Below, piece after piece: positions 24,107-32,316 of a DNA stretch of 35,254 bases. The number at the start of each line of letters is the position of its first letter. Within the stretch, counting starts at the first letter, position 1. The DNA is taken from positions 1 through 35,254 of the forward strand of contig CAZFBS010000034.1 of NCBI GenBank assembly GCA_964517265.1, read 5' to 3'. Origin of the DNA: REEP01 sp964517265. Its GTDB lineage: Bacteria; Pseudomonadota; Alphaproteobacteria; Rhodospirillales; Defluviicoccaceae. Below the pieces are notes generated by a model. That model made no database searches and was not told the origin of the DNA. It saw only the letters and a list, made by a program, of their open reading frames with translations. The translations under genes and the position numbers were made by a program.

Positions 24107-25750
24107 CTACAGCGGCAGTTCGAATCGTGCGGGTTTCGGTACCATAACCGGGTCTTCCATCCTGTCAAGCCGAGCGCGGTGGAGCAGCGGCACCGGCGGC
24201 GAACGGGTGCCGGTCAGCCTTGCAAAAAGCTCCGGTTCGCTGAGTAGTTTTTGCGCAACATCGATGTCGACTTCGTGGGCGTGACGCTCTGCGGGACAAG
24301 CATCGCGGGGCACGGCGGATCGCGCGGCCGCTTTCGCGATCATTTCGGCAATCTGTCTGTTCCGCATGACCGGATCGCGATGTTCGAGACCAGAGGTGCA
24401 AACAGTGGGAACGACACCCAGTCCGTTCAGCATCTGACCCGAAGGGGAAATCATCCGCGACCACGTGAGGATGAGTTCCCCGTCATTGGGCAAGGGCACC
24501 ACGGTCTGGACCGTTCCCTTGCCGTAGGAGGCGGTCCCCACGAGGACGGCGCGCCCTTGCTCGGCAAGGGCCGCAGCGACCACCTCCGAGCCCGACGCCG
24601 ATCCCCCGTCCACCAGTACCACCAGCGGTATTCCTTCGGCGGCATCTCCGGCACCGGCTTCATAAGACTGCAGGCTGTCCGGGTGCCGACCTCGCGTAGA
24701 CAGGATGGAGCCCGCGTTGAGAAAGAGATCCGCCACGTTGATGGACTGCTGGAGCAGACCGCCCGGATTTCCCCTGAGATCAAGCACGATGCCCCGGTCG
24801 GCCTCGCTGCGGTAGTCCTGCAGGGCGGCGGCGAGACTGCCCGGCGTGTCACGGTTGAAGCTCTCGATGGCGACGTACAGGATGCCGTCAAGGCGCCGCA
24901 CATGAACCGTGGCAGGGATCGACAGGGTGCGTCCAACCTGCAGAGCGAATGGCGGTTGATCGTTCCGGGCGATCTCAATGGTGAGCCTCGTGCCCACCTT
25001 GCCGCGCAACCGGGCCGAGATCTGCTCTCGCGTCAATTCTGCTACGTTGGCTCCGTCAATCTTGCTGATGCGGTCGCCAATGCGCAGGCCAGCCTTGCCG
25101 GCAGAGGAGGCCGACCGCAAATGGGTAATCATGAGCCGGCCGTCCACCAGCAGAAATTCAATTCCAATGTCGCCTGAACCTCGACGCCGCGCCCGATGAT
25201 TATCGGCTTGATGGGGAGTGAAGTACCGCGAGAAGGGATCGAGTCTGCTCAGCACCCGGTCAATCACCGTCTGGCGGATCTGCTCCTCGCCGGCAGCGGC
25301 CACGGTTTTGGATGTCTGGCGGGCGGCTTCGATGATGTGCGCACTGAGGCTGGCCCAGCCCCGGACGTCCTCCGACGCCGGCACCGGAAACCGGATAACG
25401 GTTGCCTTGTGTGAGGCGAGTGCTACCGACGCGCCTTCTGCATGGATCGACAGTGCCGGATCGAGGGCGGTAAGTCCCCGAAGCCCTTCGAGGGCCAACG
25501 CTTGCACGGCCACAGGGTCCAGATAGCGCTCGGCAATGGCATTGTAGACACTGTTGATGACCGCTTCGGTGAGGGACCATTCGGCTGCCGCCCGCAGTGG
25601 CCTGCCCGCGGATCGGGAGTCCGCGGACAAGGAGGAGACATGGCCGATTGAAAACGCTTCCCGCTCGCCGGCGAGAACTCCCCCGGCAAGCAAGGCACAC
25701 CCCAGCAATATGCCGCCCACGCCCAACGGCGCCAGCCCCAGCTTCCCCAT
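24107..25750 (-). CDS. C-terminal processing protease-like S41 peptidase
   Basis: A 547-residue envelope protease. The first 28 residues are a hydrophobic signal or anchor (GVGGILLGCALLAGGVLAG). A helical part is followed by a PDZ domain (GDIGIEFLLVDGRLMITHLR, then GLRIGDRISKIDG) that binds substrate C-termini. The S41 core shows IVLDLRGNPGGLL, the nucleophile in VDGGSASGSEVVAAAL and the general base lysine in TASYGKGTVQTVV, as in CtpA/Prc. It should degrade or process periplasmic proteins. The ATG at 25750 has no clear ribosome binding site. It lies 81 bases after rnr and just before rpmG, all on minus. The N-terminal 150 residues are less conserved than the core. Confidence 0.93.
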   Translation of the reverse strand: MGKLGLAPLGVGGILLGCALLAGGVLAGEREAFSIGHVSSLSADSRSAGRPLRAAAEWSLTEAVINSVYNAIAERYLDPVAVQALALEGLRGLTALDPALSIHAEGASVALASHKATVIRFPVPASEDVRGWASLSAHIIEAARQTSKTVAAAGEEQIRQTVIDRVLSRLDPFSRYFTPHQADNHRARRRGSGDIGIEFLLVDGRLMITHLRSASSAGKAGLRIGDRISKIDGANVAELTREQISARLRGKVGTRLTIEIARNDQPPFALQVGRTLSIPATVHVRRLDGILYVAIESFNRDTPGSLAAALQDYRSEADRGIVLDLRGNPGGLLQQSINVADLFLNAGSILSTRGRHPDSLQSYEAGAGDAAEGIPLVVLVDGGSASGSEVVAAALAEQGRAVLVGTASYGKGTVQTVVPLPNDGELILTWSRMISPSGQMLNGLGVVPTVCTSGLEHRDPVMRNRQIAEMIAKAAARSAVPRDACPAERHAHEVDIDVAQKLLSEPELFARLTGTRSPPVPLLHRARLDRMEDPVMVPKPARFELPL

Positions 25751-25831
25751 GGGGGGTATTCATAGCGAATCCGGGGCCGACGGTCATCCTCCAAATGAGG
25801 AGTCGCCATCCGTATGGAGCCGCGAATTGAT

Positions 25832-28075
25832 CTATCCCGTTTTCCTGCGACGTCCGACCTTTGCCGATTTGCTGGCAGGTCTTGGCCTGGCCCTGGCCGG
25901 TTTGCCTTCGCTTGCGCGCCCACTGCCGGAAACAAGCTGCAGGATCAACGAGCCGGTGATCGGATCGGCCTCAACAAGGCGCACGCTCACCGCTTCGCCG
26001 AGCCGAAAGACCAAGTGGCCGCTTCGCCCGACCAGTTGATGCCGGGTCTCGTCATGGACGTAATAATCCTCGGGAAGGCTGCGGATCGGCACCAAGCCGT
26101 CGCCGCCGCTGTCGTCGAGGGTGACGAAAAGCCCGAATCGGGTGACCCCGTTGATGCGCCCCGGGAATTCCGCTCCCACCTTGGCGGCGAGATACGCTGC
26201 GGTGAATCTGTCGACGGCATCCCGCTCCGCGGTGGCAGCGCGCCGTTCGGTCGCCGAGAGATGCACTCCTAAGCTGACGAAGTCGCCGGGTACTTTGGGG
26301 AGGCCCCCTTCCCCCAGCCGCGCCCCGGCGATCAGAGAACGGTGAACGAGGAGATCGGCATAGCGGCGAATCGGCGAGGTGAAGTGCGCATAGCGACGCA
26401 AAGACAGGCCGAAGTGGCCGATGTTCTCCGGAGCATACTGGGCTTGGGCCTGGCTTCGCAGAACCACCTCGTGGACCAGACGGGCATAGGGCGTGCGCTC
26501 CGCCCGCTCCAGGATGTGGTTGAATTGGGCCGCGCGGATCACTTGGCCGCGTGGCAGTTTGAGGCCGATGGTGCCGAGAAACTCCCGCAGTGAGTCCAGC
26601 TTATCCGGTCCGGGTTGGTCGTGAATGCGGTACATGCACGGCAGCCGGCTGGCCTCAATGGCCTCGGCGGCCGCCACGTTGGCCGCGATCATCAGTTCCT
26701 CGATCAGCTTGTGGCTGTCCCACCGCTCGCGGAGCTTGATCTGCTGGACGTTGCCGTCATCATCGACGATCACCCGGCGTTCCGGAATGTCCAGCTCGAG
26801 AACGCCTCGTTGCTTGCGGGCTCTCAAGAGGGCATGAAAGGTGCCATAAAGCGGCTCGATTACCGAGGTCAACAGCGGGCCAGTGACGTCGTCCGGCCGG
26901 CCATCGCGCGCCGCCTGGACCTGATCATAGGTCAGCCGCGCCGCCGAGCGCATCATCGCGCGCACGAAGGTATGCCGCACGATCCGCCCGTCGCGGTCGA
27001 TCCACAGGTGGACCGCGAGGCATGGGCGATCCTCTCCCGGAACCAGCGAGCACCAGCCGTTGGACAAAGCTTCCGGCAGCATCGGGACCACGCGGTCAGG
27101 AAAGTAGACGGAATTCCCGCGCTCGCAGGCATCGCGGTCGAGCGGGCCGCCCGGCCGGACATAGAGGGCGACATCGGCGATAGCAACGAGCGCGTGCCAT
27201 CCTTCAGGATTGGCTTTGTCCGTGTCCGCTTCCGCCCACACCGCATCATCGAAATCCCGCGCGTCGGCCCCGTCGATGGTAACGAGCGGCACCGCTCGAA
27301 GATCCTCCCGCCCCTCGATCGTGGCCGGCCCGGCGTCCTCTGCCTGTCGCCATGCCTCTTTGGAGAACTTGGTCGGGATGTCGTGGTCGTGGATTGTGAT
27401 CAGGCTAATGGACCGCGTGCCCTCAGCGTCACCCAGACGCTCGACCACCCGCGCAAGCTTCGGCCCCAACGGGCGTGCGCCGCGGCGAACCTCCACCCAC
27501 ACCAGTTCTCCCGAACGTGCGCCCAGAGTCTCGCCCTGGGCTACGATGAAGTCCTCCCGGGCGCGCTTGTCGATCGGTTTGATCCGGCCATATCCCTCGA
27601 TCTCGCGATAGATGCCGAGCGCACGTTGGGGGGCCGGCTGCAACCGGCGAATGACTTTGGCCTCGTACCCACCGCCGGCGGTTCGCCGCAGTCGGGCCAG
27701 CACACGCTCGCCCGGCCCGAGCGCCGAAGGCCCGCGTCGCTCCGGGGCGACATAAATCACGGGCGCCGGGGTGTCCTTAGGCCAGTTCTGCGGCCGGGCC
27801 AACAACTCCCCATCGATGTCGGTGCCGGTGATCTCAATGACGGCGACCGCAGGAAGCGCTTCCGCCTCGCCATAGCGGCGCTTTGCCGACCGGCCAATAA
27901 TGCCCTCCGCTTCGAGTTCCTTGAGCACTGCCTTCAGCTGGACCTTTTGGTCGCTGTCGAGTCCGAAGGCGCGGGCGATCTCGCGTTTGCCCACCTGCTT
28001 GTCGCTCTCGCGAATGAAGGCGACAATCTGCTCCCGGCTGGGGAATGGTGATTGCTTCTTTCCGGGTGTTTTCAT
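25832..28075 (-). CDS. rnr: Ribonuclease R
   Basis: A 747-residue processive 3'-to-5' exoribonuclease of the RNB family that degrades structured RNA. In order: an N-terminal winged helix (REIARAFGLDSDQKVQLKAV), cold-shock domains, the RNB catalytic domain with the metal-binding aspartates in DARDFDDAVWAE and PFPDRV-type segment VYFPDRVVPMLPEALSNGWC, the HFTSPIRRYADLLVHR motif near the end of RNB, and an S1 domain (GRINGVTRFGLFVTLDD). A short basic tail ends the chain (KPARARPRPASKSAKVGRRR). The ATG at 28075 was chosen over a TTG at 28087; AAAGG lies about 12 bases upstream. It follows topA by 36 bases on the same strand. Confidence 0.97.
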   Translation of the reverse strand: MKTPGKKQSPFPSREQIVAFIRESDKQVGKREIARAFGLDSDQKVQLKAVLKELEAEGIIGRSAKRRYGEAEALPAVAVIEITGTDIDGELLARPQNWPKDTPAPVIYVAPERRGPSALGPGERVLARLRRTAGGGYEAKVIRRLQPAPQRALGIYREIEGYGRIKPIDKRAREDFIVAQGETLGARSGELVWVEVRRGARPLGPKLARVVERLGDAEGTRSISLITIHDHDIPTKFSKEAWRQAEDAGPATIEGREDLRAVPLVTIDGADARDFDDAVWAEADTDKANPEGWHALVAIADVALYVRPGGPLDRDACERGNSVYFPDRVVPMLPEALSNGWCSLVPGEDRPCLAVHLWIDRDGRIVRHTFVRAMMRSAARLTYDQVQAARDGRPDDVTGPLLTSVIEPLYGTFHALLRARKQRGVLELDIPERRVIVDDDGNVQQIKLRERWDSHKLIEELMIAANVAAAEAIEASRLPCMYRIHDQPGPDKLDSLREFLGTIGLKLPRGQVIRAAQFNHILERAERTPYARLVHEVVLRSQAQAQYAPENIGHFGLSLRRYAHFTSPIRRYADLLVHRSLIAGARLGEGGLPKVPGDFVSLGVHLSATERRAATAERDAVDRFTAAYLAAKVGAEFPGRINGVTRFGLFVTLDDSGGDGLVPIRSLPEDYYVHDETRHQLVGRSGHLVFRLGEAVSVRLVEADPITGSLILQLVSGSGRASEGKPARARPRPASKSAKVGRRRKTG

Positions 28076-28111
28076 CCGGCCAGCCAACCTTTCGAGGTCT
28101 TCAGCCCTATC

Positions 28112-30889
28112 TCAGCTTTTTGCGGCTGTATCTGTATTCGGCTTGGCCTTCGTCGTTCGGGATTTGCCGCCCTCGGGTTTCGCCTTCGTTGATTTCGTTG
28201 TTGCCGCTGCGGATTTGGTCTTGGCAGCGCCGCTTTTCGCCTTTGTCGGTTCTGCCTTGGTGCCGTCTTTCGTCCCGCTCGCGGCATCGGTGGCCCGGGC
28301 CGGCTTGCTGCGCGCGGGTGCCGCCGCGGCCTTGCCCGCCGGTTTGCGCCGGCCCGATTTCGCTTTCCCGTTGCTTCCGTTGCGTCCGGCTTTTGCGGCA
28401 AGAAGCTCCAGGGCCTGATCCAGTTCCAGAGTGTCTGCGCTGACTCCTTTCGGCAACGTCGCGCGAACGCTCTTGTGCTGAACATACGCTCCGTACCTTC
28501 CCTCCTTCAAGGTCACGGGTTTGGCGTCCGCAGGGTGGGTACCGAGCACCCGGCTGGGGCCCTTGCGCTCGATAGCCTCGCCGAGCAGCGCAATTGCACG
28601 GTTGCAACCGATGGAGAGCACATCGTCGTCCTTAAGCGAGACGTAGACGTCCCCCATGTTGACGTATGGCCCGTAGCGACCGACACCGGCAAGGATCGGC
28701 TCGCCGGTTTCGGGATGGGTGCCCAATTCGCGGGGCAGGGCAAGCAGCTTCAGCGCCTGATCAATGTCGATCTGCTCGGGATCCATTCCCCGAATCAGCG
28801 ACGCCCGCTTCGGCTTGATCTTGCGCTTGCCTTCGCCGGTTTCCTCGCCGAGTTGGACGTAATAGCCGTATGGGCCTTTACGGAGCGATACGTCCAGACC
28901 GCTTGTCGGATCTGTCCCGAGCGGGCGCGGGCCTGTCTCTGCCGCTTTGACCGCGTCGTTGTCGTCGCCGCTGAGAGGTACAAGAGGACGCGTGTAACGG
29001 CATTCCGGATAGTTGGAACAGCCGATGAAAGCGCCGAAGCGGCCCACCTTCAGGCTCAGCCGACCCTCCGCGCAGGCGGGGCAGGCACGGGGGTCACTGC
29101 CGTCGGTGCTGCGGAAAAAGTGCGGGCCGAGCCGCTCGTTCAGCGCCTCCAGCACGTCCTTGATGCCGAGCCCCTTCGTTTCATCGATAGCGGCACTGAA
29201 GTCTCGCCAAAACTCGCGCAGGACCGCTTTCCAGTCGATGCGGCCGCCCGAAATGTCGTCCAGCTTGCCTTCCATCTCCGCAGTGAAGGTGTAGGCGACA
29301 TAGCGCTCGAAAAAGCTGGTGAGAAACGCCGTGACCAGCCTGCCGCGATCTTCGGGAACGAACCTCTTGCTTTCCAGGCGGACGTAATTGCGCTGCTGCA
29401 GCACCGTGATGATCGACGCATAGGTGGACGGTCGACCGATCCCCAACTCCTCCAGCCGCTTGACGAGGCTGGCCTCGGTGAAGCGCGGTGGGGGCTGGGT
29501 AAAGTGCTGCTCAGCCTCCACCTTCAGCCGCTCCAGGGGCGCGCCGGCTTCCAAGTTGGGCAAAAGAACGTTCTCGCCTTCCTCCTGAGCGGGATCATCG
29601 GAGCCTTCCCGGTAGACCTTGAAGAATCCGTCGAACGCAATGACCGACCCTGTGGCGCGCAGGATCACCTGACCGTCGGCGGATGCGATGTCGATCGCCA
29701 CCTGATCGAGCACCGCCGACTCCATCTGGCTTGCGATCGCGCGTTTCCAGATCAGTGCGTACAGCTTCTGCTGGTCGGCGTCGAGATAGCGGGCGATGTC
29801 GTCCGGCCGTCGCATCACGTCCGTCGGCCGGATCGATTCGTGCGCTTCCTGCGCATTCTTGACCTTGCTCTTGTAGTGGCGCGGCGCGGCAGGAAGGTAA
29901 CGGTCGCCGAAATCGCTTCTGATCAACTGCCGGCATCCGGCGATGGCGTCCGCCGCCATTTGCACGCCGTCCGTCCGCATGTAGGTGATCAACCCAACGG
30001 ACTCTCCGCCCAGATTGATGCCCTCGTAGAGGCGCTGGGCGACCTGCATGGTGCGGTTTGCGCTAAACCCCAGCTTTCGCGAGGCTTCCTGCTGCAGCGT
30101 CGAAGTGATGAACGGGGGAGAGGGGTGCCGGCGCGTCTGCTTGCGGTCAACCTTGGCCACCGCGAACAGGCGTTGTTCCACTGCTTGCACGGCGGCTTTC
30201 GCCGCCTCTTCATTGCCAAGATCGTACTTGTCGAGCTTGCGGCCATCCAGGTGGGTCAGCGTCGCCGTCAGCTTCTGGCCATCTTCGGTCCGGAACAGCC
30301 CCTTGACGGTCCAGTATTCCTGGGGACGGAAGTCCTCGATCTCGGTTTCGCGCTCGCAGATTATTCTGAGTGCGACCGATTGCACCCGTCCGGCGGACCG
30401 GCTGCCCGGGAGCTTGCGCCACAGAACCGGCGAGAGCGTGAACCCGACAAGGTAGTCCAGTGCTCGCCGCGCCAAATAGGCCTCGACAAGCTCCTGGTCG
30501 AGTTCGCGGGGATGCGCAAACGCATCGATGACGGCGTCGCGGGTGATTTCATTGAACACCACCCGCTTGATGTCGATCCCTTTCAACATCCGCTTTTCGT
30601 CGAGCACCCTGAAGACATGCCACGAAATTGCCTCGCCCTCCCGATCGGGGTCGGTTGCGAGATAAAGATGACGGGCGCCGCGCAAGGCGGAGGCGATTTC
30701 CTCGATATGCTTGCGGGCCTTCGGGTCGACCTCCCAGTCCATCGAGAAGTCGGCCTCGGGCTGAACCGAGCCGTCCTTGGAGGGCAGATCACGGACATGG
30801 CCGTAACTGGCGATCACTCGGTAGGAGGGCCCCAGGTACTTGTTGATGGTCTTGGCTTTGGCCGGAGATTCAACGACGACGATGTCCAT
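28112..30889 (-). CDS. topA: DNA topoisomerase I
   Basis: A 925-residue type IA topoisomerase that relaxes negative supercoils. The TOPRIM domain starts MDIVVVESPAKAKTINKYLG with Glu7 and the acidic triad in TDPDREGE (79-86). The active-site tyrosine is Tyr303 in ITYMRTDG. A single four-cysteine zinc ribbon follows the core (CPAC ... GCSNYPEC), then repeated C-terminal modules with the pattern G-x-Y-G-x-Y-V (GPYGYYVQLGE, GRYGPYVNMGD, GRYGAYVQHK). The last 70 residues are a Lys/Ala/Thr-rich tail, which in alphaproteobacterial enzymes probably binds DNA or RNA polymerase. The start ATG at 30889 lies 32 bases after dprA; dprA-topA-rnr is a common alphaproteobacterial order. Confidence 0.98.
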   Translation of the reverse strand: MDIVVVESPAKAKTINKYLGPSYRVIASYGHVRDLPSKDGSVQPEADFSMDWEVDPKARKHIEEIASALRGARHLYLATDPDREGEAISWHVFRVLDEKRMLKGIDIKRVVFNEITRDAVIDAFAHPRELDQELVEAYLARRALDYLVGFTLSPVLWRKLPGSRSAGRVQSVALRIICERETEIEDFRPQEYWTVKGLFRTEDGQKLTATLTHLDGRKLDKYDLGNEEAAKAAVQAVEQRLFAVAKVDRKQTRRHPSPPFITSTLQQEASRKLGFSANRTMQVAQRLYEGINLGGESVGLITYMRTDGVQMAADAIAGCRQLIRSDFGDRYLPAAPRHYKSKVKNAQEAHESIRPTDVMRRPDDIARYLDADQQKLYALIWKRAIASQMESAVLDQVAIDIASADGQVILRATGSVIAFDGFFKVYREGSDDPAQEEGENVLLPNLEAGAPLERLKVEAEQHFTQPPPRFTEASLVKRLEELGIGRPSTYASIITVLQQRNYVRLESKRFVPEDRGRLVTAFLTSFFERYVAYTFTAEMEGKLDDISGGRIDWKAVLREFWRDFSAAIDETKGLGIKDVLEALNERLGPHFFRSTDGSDPRACPACAEGRLSLKVGRFGAFIGCSNYPECRYTRPLVPLSGDDNDAVKAAETGPRPLGTDPTSGLDVSLRKGPYGYYVQLGEETGEGKRKIKPKRASLIRGMDPEQIDIDQALKLLALPRELGTHPETGEPILAGVGRYGPYVNMGDVYVSLKDDDVLSIGCNRAIALLGEAIERKGPSRVLGTHPADAKPVTLKEGRYGAYVQHKSVRATLPKGVSADTLELDQALELLAAKAGRNGSNGKAKSGRRKPAGKAAAAPARSKPARATDAASGTKDGTKAEPTKAKSGAAKTKSAAATTKSTKAKPEGGKSRTTKAKPNTDTAAKS

Positions 30890-30921
30890 AGGTTTCCGTT
30901 CTTGGCGAACGCAAATGTGTT

Positions 30922-32154
30922 TCAGGCGATGGCAATCAGGGCAACACGGTTGCCGGGATGTCGTTCCAGGCGCCCGGCCAGCTCCCACTCGAGAAGGACA
31001 GTAGTGACAACGGCAGGCGACAATTGGCAGTTACGAATGATCTCGTCAACTGTCGCCGGTACCGGGGACATTGCCTCGGCAATCGCCCGCCGCGCCGCGA
31101 CGAGTTCCCCCTCGGCCGGCAGGGAGGCAGCAATGCCGTCCTCCGACGGGGCGCTGGGCTCAAGCGATACCGCCCTTCGGAGCGCAGGCGCTCGGCCGAA
31201 GGCCTGCTCCGCGGCACTGAGAGGCCCGATTTCGCGAAGGACGTCCTCAGCCGACTCGGTAAGGATCGCACCCTGCCGAAGCAGATCGTTTCCCCCGCGT
31301 GCCCGGGCATCCAAGGGAGATCCGGGAACAGCAAAAACCTCCCGCCCCTGTTCCAGAGCAAACCGGGCGGTTATCAGCGAACCCGAGCGCAGGGCAGCCT
31401 CGACGACAATGACGCCGCGGGCAATGCCGGAGATCAGACGGTTGCGCCGGGGAAAATGGCGCGCCTGCGGTTGCGTTCCCACCGGCATTTCGGAGATGAG
31501 GACTCCCTGCTCCGCAATCTCCGCCTGGAGATCGCGGTTCTCCGGGGGATAGACGATATCGACACCCCCGGCGACAACGGCGACGGTACCGCTTGGAAGT
31601 GATGCGCGATGTGCAGCGGTATCGATACCGCGCGCCAATCCGGACACCACCACCATCCCCGCCTTGCCAAGATCGCGCGCGAGCGCTTCGGCCAGCCTGC
31701 GGCCGTTGAGCGACATGTTGCGGGTACCGACAATGGCGATCGCGGGGCGGGCAAGGTGACGCGGGTGCCCGATCACCGTGACAAGAGGTGGTGCCCCGTC
31801 GATGTGGGCCAGAAGAGGTGGATAGTTTGGCTCGCATGCGGCGATCAGGCGCCCCCCGATGGCATCAGCGGCTCGCAGCTCGCGCTCTGCCGCGCTCCGC
31901 GAACAGATGCGGATTCCCTGCGGACTCCCGCCGTGCCGGGCAAGCCCGGGAAGGGCATCCAAGGCTGCCGCAGCCGATCCCAATCGTTCGAGCAGCCGCC
32001 GGAAGGTTAGCGGTCCAATGTTCTCGGTGCGGATCAAGCGCAGCCAGTCCAGTCTCTCAGCGTCCGACAGAACGCGTTCTTCAAGAAACGCTGGACACGG
32101 CCCTTCCTGCTTTTCAAGTTTGCCCATCGCCGCGATGATGCCGCAAACCGGCAT
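30922..32154 (-). CDS. dprA: DNA processing protein DprA
   Basis: A protein of about 410 residues that loads RecA on incoming single-stranded DNA during transformation; it is also widespread in bacteria not known to be competent. The Rossmann-like core carries VGTRNMSLNG, SGLARGIDTAAH, GGVDIVYPPENRDL, FPRRNRLISGIARGVIVVEA and GSLITARFALEQGREVFAVP. The C-terminal part (VDEIIRNCQLSPAVVTTVLL) is the DprA winged helix. An N-terminal helix-hairpin-helix-like segment is visible (RTENIGPLTFRRLLERLGSA). Start choice is uncertain: ATG 32154, TTG 32163 or ATG 32127, none with an ideal ribosome binding site. It heads the dprA-topA-rnr block. The plsY gene that often precedes dprA is not here. Confidence 0.95.
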   Translation of the reverse strand: MPVCGIIAAMGKLEKQEGPCPAFLEERVLSDAERLDWLRLIRTENIGPLTFRRLLERLGSAAAALDALPGLARHGGSPQGIRICSRSAAERELRAADAIGGRLIAACEPNYPPLLAHIDGAPPLVTVIGHPRHLARPAIAIVGTRNMSLNGRRLAEALARDLGKAGMVVVSGLARGIDTAAHRASLPSGTVAVVAGGVDIVYPPENRDLQAEIAEQGVLISEMPVGTQPQARHFPRRNRLISGIARGVIVVEAALRSGSLITARFALEQGREVFAVPGSPLDARARGGNDLLRQGAILTESAEDVLREIGPLSAAEQAFGRAPALRRAVSLEPSAPSEDGIAASLPAEGELVAARRAIAEAMSPVPATVDEIIRNCQLSPAVVTTVLLEWELAGRLERHPGNRVALIAIA

Positions 32155-32292
32155 CGGGATCAAAGGCCTGCTTCCATCATCCCAGCGGGCGGAGCTGCCG
32201 GGGAAACATCATTGTGCCAAGCCCTGGTGGTCACGAAAGAGCCTGCGGCTCTCGTGCGTGCGGGGCGTTTCGATCGCTGGGGGGGGAGAACC

Positions 32293-32316
32293 ATGCAAGC
32301 CCGTGTGACACCATGA
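32293..32316 (+). CDS. Seven-codon leader ORF overlapping the SLC13 start
   Basis: ATG at 32293, directly after GGGGGGAGAACC, opens a frame MQARVTP that stops at TGA 32314-32316. The stop overlaps the transporter start codon (ATG 32313-32315) as ATGA. The good ribosome binding site belongs to this frame, while the transporter start has none of its own, so translation is probably coupled. An imperfect stem-loop (CACGA/TCGTG and GAGCC/GGCTC, 32232-32256) lies upstream in the 149-base region shared with dprA. Confidence 0.45.
   Translation: MQARVTP

Noticed and set aside
26615..28051. Long plus-strand frame opposite rnr
   Set aside because: Composition is Arg/Pro/His-rich without motifs; RNase R on minus explains the region.
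28475..31552. Very long open frame (about 1025 codons) on plus, opposite topA and dprA
   Set aside because: It is a mirror of conserved genes in GC-rich DNA, with no recognisable motif and no ribosome binding site. topA and dprA on minus are certain.
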